From contig JANAVB010044017.1 in assembly GCA_029216955.1 (NCBI GenBank), forward strand, positions 2,854,559 through 2,918,558: a stretch of 64,000 bases of DNA, read 5' to 3'. Position numbers and translations under genes: made by a program. Positions 1 to 11,439 of this stretch are shown piece after piece. Position 1 is the stretch's first letter; every line of letters starts with the position of its first letter. Origin of the DNA: Iris pallida. Lineage: Eukaryota; Streptophyta; Magnoliopsida; Asparagales; Iridaceae. The notes below the pieces were generated by a model, which saw only the letters and a list, made by a program, of their open reading frames with translations, was not told where the DNA came from and ran no database searches.

Positions 1-105
1 GTTGTAATCGACCGTGTTTGTGCTTGCCTTGTACAAATGTAATTTAGACTTGTACAACATCACGTCCAATGGTGACTTTCGGTCCTACATGATCGGAGTA
101 TGACA
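1..105 (+). repeat. 3' end of 5' LTR of G1, cut by window edge
   Basis: Ends in TGACA at 101-105, directly before the PBS. Nearly the same sequence lies at about 3497-3600, and the reverse complement of about 59761-59880 is a recognisable relative. Confidence 0.75.
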
Positions 106-108
106 TAA

Positions 109-120
109 TGGTATGAGAGC
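109..120 (+). other. Primer-binding site of G1
   Basis: TGGTATGAGAGC differs by one base from the usual plant PBS TGGTATCAGAGC, complementary to the 3' end of initiator-Met tRNA. It starts four bases after the LTR end, as expected for a gypsy or copia element. Confidence 0.75.
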
Positions 121-1915
121 ACGACTTTACTTCTTTTGACTTTGAATTAATTATTTTTAACTCAAAGTTGCTTATGTGATCTAAGGTCTTTTGACCCTCT
201 TGATATTTGTTGAATATTACATATAATGTCTATATATGTTATGATTTCTCATATGGGTATTTTGTTGATTAGTGATGGCTTCGAAGAGAAGATTCATATG
301 GTTTAAGAGGAGTCTACGGCAAAATGTTTGGTAATAGATAATTTGGATGTTGCATGAGCAACAACTATCAGTAGAGGTATTGTAGTAAGTTGTGACTTAG
401 GAAGGAAGTGTGCCTAACTTCTAGGAATAGAAATGAGTTAAGATGTTGAAGTGAAATGGTTACAATTTTATTTCAGATGATTGACAAGTGGGTAGGAAAC
501 TGGATGTTATATGTGGTCGTTGGAGCCACCGCGTAAGGATTGTCTGAAAGGGACGCTAACTCAAGGTATGGACAATGAATGTTCGTATGCAAGTGGCTTA
601 GTTTCCTAAGTGGTGTATTGGATATCCCTAGTGGTGTATTTTGATTTGTGATGTTCATATCGATGAGCTTATTAGTATCAGTTGGGGTAGTGCGAGGTCT
701 CAGTTTACACTTATTTCTAGTTAGTTGCAATTTCGAATGTTGTTAAATTGGTTCAGATTATGAAGAAATAATTTTTGGCATATTAAGATAGTATTGGATT
801 AGAATTTGGAATTATGAAATGAATAACTTCATTAGGAAATCAATATTGAATGTGTATTGAATTGTGGCTGGAGTCGATTGAATTGAATTTTAAGTTGAAT
901 GCAAAGACTTGGTGGTGCGATTAGATGTTTATTTGGAGTAGATACGATTGACACTAAGGATTTAGAAATTTTATTGCTCGATAACCAAAGATACCTTAAA
1001 GCTGATTCGACCTAGAGTGTGGAATGAGTCGATCTTATATCTAGTTTAACAGATGTTATTGCTCGAAACAAATTTGAATTTAGTAAATGGATGTTTTTCC
1101 TAGAATATATTTGATGGAATTGAGGTGTATCGAAGATTGACAGACGTTGACTCGAAGATATTATGGTTGGACGAATATGATTGTGTAACATAATGAATCA
1201 TTGAATTTAGTTATTTTGTTGGATTTTAGCTATAAGAATTTGAGATTAATTGACATTGATGGATGAATACAATATGGAGGCTCCATGGAAATTAGCTCTA
1301 GTTCGCTTGGCTGTGCTCCCCTTGATTTAGAATATAATAGTATAGTGCTTGGGTAGGTTAGCCTTAGTGTGGTTTTGGTTCCTTGGTGCTTGTATCTGTA
1401 GCTTAGGTTTGCTAAGTGATATCTAGTCTAGTGAGTTTGATAAGTATAGTTCTGTGCAAGACATGCTATTGATAGAGGCAGAAGATGTTGGTAAAATTTT
1501 GGAAATGGTTGGATCGAACTTGGTGGTATAAGTTGTTTAATAGATTTTGCTATGGCGCGAGTGAGTTTATATTATTGGATGAAAAGTTATACAAGAAGTA
1601 TTCAAGTTGGACAAGAGGGAGAGGCTCTGTGGAGTACATTGAGTTCATACGTTAGTACTTTGGTGCAGCTATGGATTGGAATAGAAGGCATAAAGCATCA
1701 AGTGGAGAGAGAGTTGTTGCAGGTGTATTTGTTGTGTGTTGAAGAATTTGTTGAAGTATTGATAAAAAATGGAAATTGCTTTGTAATTGTTTTGGGATGT
1801 GACCTATGTGCTTTGATGTCAATCAAGAGTTTCTTCAATGGTCAGTTGATGCTGATATGAGGAGTTTATACTCTTAAGTTTGAAGGACGAATTTTTTTTT
1901 CTGGATGGTGCATTA
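121..1915 (+). pseudogene. Collapsed gypsy interior with a chromodomain-like trace
   Basis: About 1.8 kb lies where a 5-6 kb gag-pol should be, so most of the coding region is gone or decayed beyond recognition. The only trace I can argue for is at about 1830-1900, just before the 3' LTR. There a short translation resembles the Trp/acidic/ADM..YP block that ends chromovirus polyproteins, and the following stretch parallels the 61584-61660 junction of the related gypsy. The open frames at 1552-1860 and 1880-2125 have no recognisable domain and I do not call them genes. Confidence 0.45.
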
Positions 1916-3600
1916 TGTAATGTCCCGCTTCGCGTGGTTTATTGTGCTGGAATGTTGGCTCGAATGGCCTGGTTGAACTTGGACTCGTGCAGAGGAATAA
2001 TTCAGAGATCTGCTCGATCAAGACGAAATCGATTCTTTACATGGTGGGTGATTTTGATCCTTCTCTCCTTTACCTTCACACTTAATAAAAGAACTGTTGC
2101 TTGTCTTTGTTGCTATATTCTATAAGTTTGTTGATGCTAAATAAAAAGAACTAAGATAAAATAAAATAATATGATTGTTGCTAACTTGCTATATAGGAAC
2201 ATGGAATATTAACTTGTTGTTATAGATATGGATTTTTGTACTGCTGTTATATATATGAAATATTGAACTGTTGTTATAGATACTGTAATATAGTGTTGTT
2301 ATGCTATCATGTGAAGTATAGTATTCATGTGAAGTATAGTATTGTTGTTATGTTATCTTGTGGTTGTACTGTTGTTTCAAAGGAATGAAAATGTGGAAAA
2401 GGTTTGGGACAGTTAGTCGCCAAGGTAGAAACTCTGGATTGGAAAGAATGAAAGTGCGGGTGATGGCTTTAGGAATGTGATATTGGAAAAGAGAATGTGA
2501 TTGCATTGTTATCTCAAGTTATGTTATCATGCATGTTATGTTTAATAGCTAAGTAGACATAGGTATGCATGGTCATAGACAACTTGTGCACAATGTTTGG
2601 TTCCTCGAACGGTCGTCGGGTACCAAGACCGGTTCGACCTAAGAGAAACAAGGTAATAAGTGATGACGTACTACTACAGGTAATTCGGGACCTTTAATAG
2701 GGTTAGCTACTTGCACGTAAATGATCGTCGTCCTACCATGGATAGTCCAAGATGGTGTGTGTTCACCAATGACCTTCATATAGTTAGGCGGCATGCTAAT
2801 GTCAATCTGTTTGCAGGCATGTCAATATGTTTGCAATGACGAACTCACGACGCTTATATTTTATGGATCCCAAAAATTGATATAGGGATACTGATGACAC
2901 ATTTATATATTTTGAATTATAACACATTGTTTGCTGGGAAGGATGGTAGGATAGAGTAAGATTCACTGCGTCAAGTGACTCAATTTATGTTCATATATAG
3001 CCTAGAGTAAGATTCACTGCGTCAAGTGACTCAATGAATTATTAACTGATCCTAGGACAAAAATGGAAAGACCACTTAATAATTTGCAAGCTCTCACATA
3101 ATCAACCGTGTTTGTTTTAGGTGAGTTGGGTTAAGGCTACTCACCAGTGTATTCCCTAATATGCGACCCTCTCCTACACATGTACAGGAAGTCGTTTGGA
3201 CATGCTAAGGCATTGGAGTTCGTTTTGCAACATGAAACTGTTCGACTGGAGATGTTATTTTATTTAGTATATAAAGAAAATAATGTATAGAACAATATTG
3301 ATTGTATTAGTTTCCGAGTTGTAAGCCTTATGACATCGTTCATTGTAATGAGATCCAGTATTTGTAATAAGTTATTTTTTTAGCCTAGAGTCGATGTAAT
3401 TTTGCTGCAAGTTATCAATAAGAAGATCCACTTTTAATATTTTGTTTGTATCAACTTTTCTGTTTATTTTCGCTGCAATGACTTGATTTTGATATTGTTT
3501 AATCGACCGTGTTTGTGCTTGTCGTGTACAAGTGTAATTTGGACTTGTACAGTATCACGTCCAGTGACAACTTTCAGTCCTATGGGATCGGGGCATGATA
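1916..3600 (+). repeat. 3' LTR of G1, about 1.69 kb
   Basis: Starts TGTAATGTCCCGC at 1916 and ends GGGGCATGATA at 3600, a decayed form of the TGTAGCGCCCCGC..GGGGCGTGACA ends of the LTR at 59761-61583. The length is close to that LTR (1.82 kb). A 33-base block (about 2957-2989) is repeated directly at about 3003-3035. Confidence 0.7.
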
Positions 3601-3991
3601 TGTACCGCTGGTACACCGGTGAAACATGCTTTTGCTCTAGAATAAGTTTAACTCAATATGGCTATTTTTGGGTATACCGCCGGTATAATTGTGTCAGGCT
3701 AAAGGTCAAATTTGAGTGTTTTATTAACACCGTTGGATCGTGATCAACGGTTCAAATCTTTTGAGGATTTTGGGTGTTTTGAATAGGAGTTTCCTAACCC
3801 TAATTCATATCAGGTGATCAAAAGAGTGGTTTCTCAATGTTGCTTTTCTAAGAAGAGAAAGAGGGATACGAAGTTTTGGGGGTTGATTCGAAAAGAGATT
3901 GTTTCGAGAGGTACTTTATTAGTTCTTCATCGTCTACTCATCTTCGGTAATCCTTTTATATTTATTGTAATCTATTTACATCTAGTTGAAG
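3601..3991. other. Non-coding, possibly LTR-derived
   Basis: No gene is seen. Two related short blocks (TACCGCTGGTACACCGG near 3603 and TATACCGCCGGTAT near 3673) lie close together. This may be the upstream part of the copia LTR relic that follows, but there is no clear match. Confidence 0.4.
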
Positions 3992-4200
3992 TATTGTGGT
4001 GATCCGTGTGGATCGGTGGAGGAGTTTCCAAGGAGTCGGTGTATCTCTTTATTTCATTAGTGGAGGCTTTTTCAGGGTGGACTCTGATAGTCCCGTATTT
4101 TTTTTCCGTAAGAATTTTTCACGTAAAAAGTTATTGTGTTTACGTAGTGCTTATTGTGGTTTTGGCATATTTGGCTTGTGCGATTTCTTTGGTCCTCGCC
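3992..4200 (+). repeat. Copia LTR relic related to the copia C LTR
   Basis: Reads in parallel with the reverse complement of about 27330-27540, the end of the copia C LTR. Shared landmarks are the CTTTATTTCATTAGTG block, GGACTC.GAT.GTCCC, CACGT.AAAA..T..TGTGTTT and GGT.TTTTGG.AT.TTGG. No interior or target duplication is visible, so it is a solo or truncated LTR. The short open frames here are not genes. Confidence 0.6.
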
Positions 4201-6012
4201 AAGTCCTATTAGTTCAAGCAACTTGTCCTCTCAATGCTATATGTTGATAAATAACACCTTAATTTAGTCGCATCCAAGTTTGGGTTTTCTAGGGCCTGAA
4301 AAGTCATATTGATTGATCCACATCACATACTACTTATGAGGAAACAGAGAGTTGGTCTTCGTTGTATCAAGTAACATGTTAAGAAAATGAACCAGTAAAC
4401 TGATAAATGATGCAGTGGAAAGAAAAAGTGTAATAGCAATATGTCTATTTAGTCTTTTATACATCATAAAAAGGTTAAGTCCATACTGATAAATACCAGC
4501 ATAATCCAGAAGGCCACAGAGTATCTTTGTGCTAAAATTAATATCTAGAAACTGAATAAGAGCAACTGAATAAAAGCAAATAATACAAAGTGTTTTCAAG
4601 AAACTCCAGGTTTGTGTTTCATATCATATGATAATGAGAGTGTCAAAAAAGCACTAGCAAAAGTCTCCACAAAGGCATTTCTGAGAGGGACATAAAGCAT
4701 AGATGCTGCCAATTAGTCAAAGACCATCTAGAAGCCCCATGAATCATAATTGCCAACCTAACAAGCTGAAGGGAAATGTGGGTCTCAAACCATAAAACTT
4801 AACAAACACCATGCAACCTACAATATAAAATTAACAGACATTCGATATTAACCTCGCATCGGCCCACGAATTATAATCAGAAACCTAACGTGTCGATGGA
4901 GACTGGGTCTTAATTCATCAAACACAAGCCAGAGACCATGGAACCTACAACTAGAAAGCAACAGATAGCATTATTAACCACACTTCCACTTTCTAAAACC
5001 TTCTGGACTAATAAAACAAGCACCAGGCTAGCAGTTTTATAGATTCTGTGAAAGGTCATTGTCTTTTTTTGATCCGTGATCTTGCTTTACTTCCCCGTGG
5101 AATCTGCCAGATCTAATTTTTATGTTGATCGTCCAGTCAACTTGCATAACCAATATAAGATAAGATGAACAATAGCAAAACCAACCGAAAATGCTAACAC
5201 ATGTAAATAGAAAGATGAGATAAGAACAGAATATTGAAAAAATTAAGTATAAGATTTTTTTTTTTTTTTTGGCCTTGGCAGTGTCAGTGCATCAAACTAT
5301 CCTTATAATAGATAATTAAAACTTAATAGTTGGAAGTAGTTCATGATAAAGAACGAGATATATCACATATCAAATAACCTTATTACTACTTAGCAACAGA
5401 CGATCATAGTTATGTCCTTACAAACTGCTAAATGTTAAGTGTGAAAATTTATCCTCTGATCATTTTGGACAGACAATACAGTTATGCACTATCAGCTTAT
5501 TGTATGTATTGCATGATCTGCTAATAGGCCCATAGTTACCTGGAAGGCTGTACATGAATACATCCTGGGTCACGGTACGGGGTTCAGGAAGAGAGTGTGC
5601 TACTTATCTTTACGTTCAGTAAGGAGGAGGGTAATAGGGTGAGTTGGTTCACCAATTCGATTCGTGGTGCGCTTTAAAATAATAATTGGATCAAGGTTAA
5701 GTAGTTCAAAATTCGACTCAATAATTGTCTCATATCCCGAAAAAAACCTTATATAAAACATAAAAAGTAAAAAATTCATACCTTAATATGATGAAAAACT
5801 TGCCTTTTCATAGTCATACATGTTATATAGAACTCTACATTCCAAAATAAATGGTACAACCAATGACGTCGGAGAGGGAGCTAAGAGAGGCCACTGCCAC
5901 TATCCTTTCAACTTCTGGGTTTCTACATATATAGCAATAGCTTTCTTTTCTAGTCTAGCTCATATCAAAGTAAAATGTGAAAGGAACGGACCAAAACATT
6001 GAAGATTGAACT

Positions 6013-6014
<2 letters not shown>
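4201..6014. other. AT-rich intergenic DNA, no gene seen
   Basis: No domain, RNA gene or clear repeat is recognised on either strand. There is a T run near 5250-5268. Short open frames at 4330-4599 and 5820-6002 have no recognisable content. Confidence 0.5.
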
Positions 6015-6061
<47 letters not shown>

Positions 6062-6186
6062 CCGGATCGGGAGCCCCGCCCGTGGAGCCCCGTCGCCCTC
6101 GACCGTTGGATCTATCGGGCGCGCGCGGGGGCCCCACGCGGGTCCCTCAATTCAACGGTACAAGGGGTAGGGGTGGGGCGGGGCTC

Positions 6187-6251
<65 letters not shown>
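6015..6251. mobile_element. GC-rich TIR-ended insert inside a (TA)n microsatellite, copy 1
   Basis: A (TA)n tract at about 6015-6057, a GC-rich core at 6058-6189, then (TA)n again to about 6251. The core carries perfect 12-bp inverted repeats near its ends: GGAGCCCCGCCC at 6070-6081 and GGGCGGGGCTCC at 6176-6187. A related core lies in the opposite orientation at 44715-44828, also between (TA)n tracts. This resembles the microsatellite-targeting Micron elements described in rice in habit; I do not claim sequence homology. The IYIYIY open frames here are microsatellite artefacts. Confidence 0.6.
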
Positions 6252-6253
<2 letters not shown>

Positions 6254-7149
6254 CGTACAATATTTATAGACAATTAAGTTATGGATTTTAGTTGAGTGTT
6301 GGTTTCTATTGTTATCTAATCTGGTTATCAGTTTGCTACACTAAATGGGCCTTATATACTCATAAAAAAGTTGCATTTGTGCATTATTAATCAAACAAAA
6401 ACTTAACTGTCTACAAATGGGATTCAAGAAAGTATTTATTAGAAGAAACTGATTCATCTATCTATAAAGGAGAAAAAGAAATAGGATGTATATTGTTTTG
6501 GTCCTGATGTAAAAATATATATATACAGTAGAACTTCTTTTGTATGAAAAGGGCAAAAACATTCTAGCCTTGCAACTGGGTTCAATGGTGCTCGAATGTA
6601 AACATGTAAATAATAAACTTTTTTTATGTAAATAAAACTATAGAACAAAATAAAATGGCCAACTTGAAACCTTCATAAGAATATAAAAGCATTAAACTGG
6701 ATCACATTCTACATGAGCAACTTGCAAAATAGAGTAGCTTATGAGTCATGACTAATAATCTAACTAATCCTTCCTTCTTCCACACTATGTTTACCACCTC
6801 CTCCTCCTCCTCCACATATAGTTAATGTCCCTAGAACTATACCAAAATTGGATTCATGCATGTTACTTTTTGTAACAATCTGCTTGAAATGCACGCAAAG
6901 AGATTGAACTTGATCACTATGATACCATATTAAATTCCCTACAACAACACCAAAACTCTACACTTTTGTGAAGACGAGGGTTATGTATATGATTCAACAC
7001 CTACAACTCCTCCCCTCTCTCGACTTCGCCATTTAAAAGATAAAGAAATGAACAACCTATCACCCTCACACTCATAGTCTCCAACCCCATTTCTCCTTAT
7101 TTTATTTATGTTATTGTTTATTTTTTATTTTAGGTTGAGAAGATAGCTA
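6252..7149. other. AT-rich intergenic DNA
   Basis: No gene is seen. A short (CTC)n run lies near 6797-6813. A fragment near 6920-6935 resembles the GATACCAT-type sequence left by old LTR element junctions, but is too short to call. Confidence 0.45.
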
Positions 7150-7315
7150 GGAAGCACAGCCAATCTAAAAATATAGGTCGTGTCGTGTTGCGCATGTATT
7201 GGACAACCCGAACACTACAAAATCACTAGGACACACCATAATTCTATAATAGGTTTTGTATCATTACCACCATATCCTTAAATTGTCGTGTCGTATCCGT
7301 GTCCATGCAACATAG
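7150..7315. repeat. Dispersed repeat, copy 1 (paired with 8806-8945)
   Basis: The two copies share in order AGGAAGCAC, an A/C-rich CTCTAAAAA-like block, GT.GTGTCGTGTTGC-like sequence, ACACTAGGACA..CCA and a GTGTCC..G.AACA block. They are diverged and lie about 1.65 kb apart in the same orientation. The family is not recognised. Confidence 0.5.
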
Positions 7316-7590
7316 GGAGGTAGTGGTGGATTATAAGTATCCTTTTTGTATATCTGCTAAACTGTTAGGGGTAAAGTGAAAAAAAAAAGTTTGCGGTAAC
7401 AAATTGCAACATAAAAAGTTTTTGGTATCAAAGTGAACATATAAAAAGTTTGTGGTATCAAAGTGAAGATTTAAGAAAGTTGAAGGTACTTAATACAAAT
7501 TAGCCTTGTAAAATCACAAGCTTTGAACTACATTCATTTCCAAACAATTTCACTAACCATAAAAGAAAGAAAGACATAGTAGGTTACAAG
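7316..7590. other. Intergenic, no gene seen
   Basis: A-rich sequence with a short near-repeat (AAAAAGTTTGTGGTATCAAAGTGAA type, about 7385-7475, two to three degenerate units). Nothing else is recognised. Confidence 0.4.
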
Positions 7591-7682
7591 GTTGTAAAAA
7601 TCGCTAGTCATACACTACTCGGTTCGCGGGGACTAGGGATTAATCGGGGACTAGTTGGGGACTAGTCGGATTAGTCGATTTG

Positions 7683-7757
<75 letters not shown>

Positions 7758-8446
7758 ATATATATATATATATATATGCAATAAAAAAATATTTATGCAA
7801 GTATCTGTCATATGTTATCAAAATATTAAGTACCCAAACTCCAAAGTGACAAAGTCTTGTACATAATCAAAATTTCATAAAATATTAAATTGCATCTAAC
7901 TTTGTATTTTTTTTAAATGAAGAAGCCATAAAAAAAGAGCCACAAAAAAAACACAGTAGCAGGAACATCCAAAAAATACAGCAGCAGCAGCAAAAGCCCA
8001 AAAAAAAAAGCAGCAGCAGCAAACCATTAGAAGCCCCCAACTACCCCCCCCCCCCCCCCCCCCCCCCCCCCACAAAAAAAAAAGAAAACAGAAGCCAAGT
8101 GAAGCCAAAAACAATGCAGCAGCAACAAAACAAACGAAAGTTAAAAGAGGAGAAAGAGAAGGGGAAGGAGAAGGAGAAGAAGTTACCTGGGCGGAGGCGG
8201 CTGACATACCGGAGGCGCAGACGTTCGTGGTTTTTAGGTTAGTAACTTCTTTTTTCGTCTCCTTCTCCTTCTTTCTTCTTCTCTTCTTGAGTCGTTCGTG
8301 GCTTTGTAGCAAAACCTAGTCGTCCGACTAGTGCCGATTAAGGAGTCGACCGATTTTTTTGGCCGATTATACCCCTAGGCGAGTCGGCGTCGGCCGACTA
8401 CCGACTTGTCTCTGACTAGTCAGCCGCTTAGCCGGATTTTTACAAC
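7591..8446. mobile_element. Candidate non-autonomous TIR DNA element
   Basis: Perfect 12-bp terminal inverted repeats: GTTGTAAAAATC at 7591-7602 and GATTTTTACAAC at 8435-8446. Next to each end lies sequence rich in GACTAGTCGG/GATTAATCGG-type words, again arranged as a loose inverted repeat (7610-7682 against about 8310-8432). The interior has a long (TA)n tract (about 7686-7780), purine-rich sequence and a 28-base C run. No transposase is encoded; the long open frame on the - strand at 7896-8312 is low-complexity. I see no clear target duplication, so the superfamily is unassigned. Confidence 0.5.
8044..8071. repeat. Poly(C) run of 28 bases
   Basis: An uninterrupted C run at 8044-8071. Its length may be an assembly or sequencing estimate, since long homopolymers are error-prone. 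Confidence 0.9.
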
Positions 8447-8805
8447 ATTGGTAGCTTAAACTTGAGACGTTTTGATATGTTAGTTCCATATCTTGGCTGG
8501 TCCTATAAAATTTTCATCATGTGTAATAATAAATTTAACAACTTTTTCAAAAAAAAAATTTGTTCTCCTCCAAGATTTTGAATTTAGAAAAGGTTGTACA
8601 TAATTCAGCCTGATAAGAACTCAGTAAAACCCTAATCTCAGAGTAGAACTTATCGATTTAATCCTTAAACACCTTTAAATTCTGAAAATATAGTATCTAA
8701 AATTGGAGACCTTCCGATATTGCAAAATTATCAAATTTGGCATTTTCTTCCACTTCTTCCTAGAATTAATATTAAAAAAAAGATTTTATACAAATCGTCC
8801 TTGAA

Positions 8806-8945
8806 CTAGGAAGCACGAACACTCTAAAAATTGGTGACGTGTCCGTGTTGCCATGCCGGACACGCCACGAGCATTCCAAAATACACTAGGACAAGCCAAA
8901 AATTAATGTCATGACTGCGTCCCCGTGTTCCCTAAACAATGTAAC
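8806..8945. repeat. Dispersed repeat, copy 2 (paired with 7150-7315)
   Basis: A diverged direct copy of the repeat described at 7150-7315, with the same order of short blocks. It contains an inner dyad of the type GTGTCCGTG..CCGGACACG. The surrounding sequence, 8447-8805 and 8946-9018, is AT-rich with no gene seen. Confidence 0.5.
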
Positions 8946-9018
8946 ATCACCTAGATACTCTCAGATATTAAAATTGATTACTTGGCACAATAGCATGTCA
9001 GAATCAATGTAGTACCAA

Positions 9019-9023
9019 AAGCT
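9019..9023. other. Target-site duplication of copia A, left copy
   Basis: AAGCT directly before the LTR at 9024. The identical AAGCT follows the 3' LTR at 24869-24873. Confidence 0.9.
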
Positions 9024-10034
9024 TGTTGGAGCTATTCCTTGACATGTAGAGAGAGCTTGCTCTCATTACATGCCTAGTTTTTAGTTCCACATCGGAAATG
9101 CACCATGAAGTGTATCTCAATATATACATGGTGTGGTGTTGAGGTATGCACATAGGATGGCGACCCTAAGGAGGAAATCATGTGGGCGATTTTACTAGGA
9201 GGTAAGGATAAGGCTCCATATTAAAGCATTAATGTTTTTTGTAATGCTCTTGGAATTTATTCCTTAGGAGCTAAGTCCCGTAGGAGCTTAGCGACTCGGA
9301 CCCGGGCTCATAGGCTCATGAGGCATAATGTGGCATTTTGTTGGTGCACTTTGGTGCGACAGTTTGCGCGCGCAGTTGGCGCGCAGTGCGCGTAGCGTGC
9401 GCAGTGCGCGTGGGCGCAGTTGGCGCTAATTGTTGTAGCGTGCACGCGCTGTCGTGTCTGACCACGATCTGAACAGTTATGAAATGTTGGAAACGGTTAC
9501 TCTTTTCACGCAACACGTCTCGAATGTTTCGTATACTGGACGATTACTGCGCGCACCTATATAAGTTTCTCTCTTCTCTCTCATTCAATCTATTCATTTC
9601 TAGAAGTTCCTTACGAATTTCAAAGAGCAGAGAAGAGAAGAATTCAGAGAGAGTTATGTCCTATCCGAGGAGTCAGAAGAGCATTTCGTCAGTGTTCCGC
9701 AGTTCGTCTTCGAACTTGCTGGTTCCTGGGAGTTGATCGTCGTGTGGGACGAAACTAGCTTTGAGCTCCAATGATTCGTCACCCTAGCAGGCCTCTTCTC
9801 TTCTTCCGTTCATCTCTTTTACTTGTAACTCGTTCTGAACGAGAACTTCTCTGATCTAATCAGAAAACTTTCTGTGAGCTTTCGTCGCTGCTGTTACGAA
9901 ATTCATTTGTGCCTTCTTCGAAGTGTTACATTTGATTTCATTTCTCTGAATCCTCTGGGATTTCAGTTGTGCACCTTCCTCGAAGTGTTGCCAAAATCTG
10001 TTTTTTATCTTAAAATCACGCCACGGCACTAACA
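9024..10034 (+). repeat. 5' LTR of copia A
   Basis: Starts TGTTGGAGC and ends GGCACTAACA. It matches 23676-24868 along its length but lacks about 160-180 bases present there, in the GC-rich part (around 9340-9430 here, about 23985-24250 in the 3' LTR). It holds an alternating GCGC-rich stretch at about 9356-9425. Confidence 0.92.
9558..9565 (+). promoter_or_regulatory. Probable TATA box of the copia A 5' LTR
   Basis: TATATAAG followed by a pyrimidine-rich stretch, conserved at 24389-24396 in the 3' LTR. Position and conservation suggest the LTR promoter. Confidence 0.6.
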
Positions 10035-10056
10035 ATCTCAAAGCTAGATTTACAAG

Positions 10057-11439
10057 ATGGAAAATTCTCGTGCTGCACTCATCGATTCCAACTTTAACAA
10101 GTTAGAGAAATTTGATGGAGAGCACTACCAAATCTAGAAGAGAAAGGTTAGCCTCAATCTTCAACTCGTGGACGTCGACCATGTGTTAATTGAGGAAGAA
10201 CCGAAGGTTCCAGAAGATGGGACTGCAGTCGCGATTGCTGTTGCTAATGCCAAGTTGTCCAAATGGAAGAGGGAAATAGCCTCTGTAGGCTTCTGATCCT
10301 CAATGCTATGGAGGACTCTCTAGCAAAATCTTATTCTAAGAGGACCAATGCCATAGAGAGATGGAAATCTTTGGAAAAACTATATAAAGATGACAAGAAC
10401 ATGAGCAAGATATTCATCGATGAGAAATATCACAAATGGCTCTTTGAAGACGAGAAGACGATGCTGTCTCAGGTGAAGGAATTCCTGAAGTTACGTCAGA
10501 AATTGGAAGATGAGGAGATACCCCTCAATGACAAGTTCGTTGTTGGAGGGATCGTCTCCAAGCTTCTCGTTGGATGGAGCAAATTCTATGCGAATATGCA
10601 TAGGAAGAAACTGGAGATCAGTCTGGAAGATCTCCTGCAAAAAATTTATGTTGAGAACCAGATGAGGGCTCAACTGAAGGTGGACACTCTGTCCAAGCAG
10701 ATGGCTAAGGCCAACTTGGTCCAGTCGAAGGAATCCAAGGGAAAGCAGGTGGCTTTCCACCACAAGAAGAAGGACCTTATTAATTTGTTCAAGCACCAGA
10801 AGCCAAAGTCCAATGTGACTTGCTTTAACTATGACAAGAAGGGCCATTACAAGAGTGAATGCAGATCCAAGCCCAAGCAGTCAGAACAAGGTGAGCCTAG
10901 TAAGGTTTCTATGGTTACTGACGTAATTGCTATGATTGCTCAAGTCACTGCGGTGGGGGCTGACTTTGACTGGTGGGTAGACACTGGTGCCACATGCCAT
11001 GTCTGCTCTAGTAAGGAACGGCTCACCACGTACAAACCAACCTCTGAAAATGGTATGGTGGTGAACCAGGCACAAGCTGAAGTGCAAGGAATCGGGACGG
11101 TGGTATTGAAGCTGACTTCAGGGAAGTCGTTGACGTTTCAAGACGTAAAGCATGTACATGTTATTGCAAAGAACCTGATCTCTGGAGGCTTACTCTGTAA
11201 CGCACGCCTAAGGATAGACATCAATGCTGGCTAGATGGTGATGTACATTAAAGAACATACTTGGGAAAGCCTTTTATACCGAAGGGATGTTTAAACTTCA
11301 GCTTGTAAATCAGTCTAATGAAATTAATGCAATCGCTTATTCTAATTATACTCTTGAGTTGTGACATAATAGACTGGAACATGTTCATTGTAAAAGAATA
11401 AACAAAATGTCTAGTCTAGGACTTATCTCTGAAGTAGCG
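10057..11439 (+). pseudogene. Copia A gag-protease, broken
   Basis: Gag forms the RNA-packaging particle and the aspartic protease cuts the polyprotein. The likely ATG is at 10057, 23 bases after the LTR. An in-frame TAG at 10135-10137, probably replacing a Trp codon, ends the first frame, and the reading frame shifts before 10263. The open part, 10263-11234, holds the Gag body, one zinc knuckle at about residues 188-201 in which the second Cys is Tyr (CFNYDKKGHYKSEC), and the protease motif WWVDTGATCHVC. After a stop at 11232-11234 the pre-integrase region continues (..RINKMSSLGLISE) until copia B interrupts it at 11440. Confidence 0.85.

Larger units (their letters stand above)
1..3600 (+). 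mobile_element. Degenerate Ty3/gypsy element G1 (Tekay/Del-like relic)
   Basis: A decayed LTR element read on the + strand. The 3' tail of a 5' LTR (1-105) is followed by a PBS (109-120), an interior of only about 1.8 kb, and a 3' LTR (1916-3600). The tail at 1-105 recurs at about 3500-3600. Both tails and the LTR head resemble the LTR of the better-preserved gypsy at 59761-61583, including the TGTA..GCCCCGC-type start and the GGGGCGTGACA-type end. No gag, protease or RT motif survives. The family assignment rests on LTR similarity seen by eye. Confidence 0.72.

Noticed and set aside
1552..2125. Possible host genes at 1552-1860 and 1880-2125
   Set aside because: No domain is seen; they lie in the decayed gypsy interior and LTR, and the second crosses the LTR start.
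5955..6291. IYIYIY open frames at 5955-6291 and 44377-45062
   Set aside because: They arise from translating (TA)n microsatellites and the GC core between them.
7896..8312. 138-codon open frame on the - strand with Gly, Cys and Phe runs
   Set aside because: Made of poly(C), CAG and A-rich low-complexity sequence inside the TIR element.
10491..10847. 118-codon frame on the - strand
   Set aside because: Antisense shadow of copia A gag.
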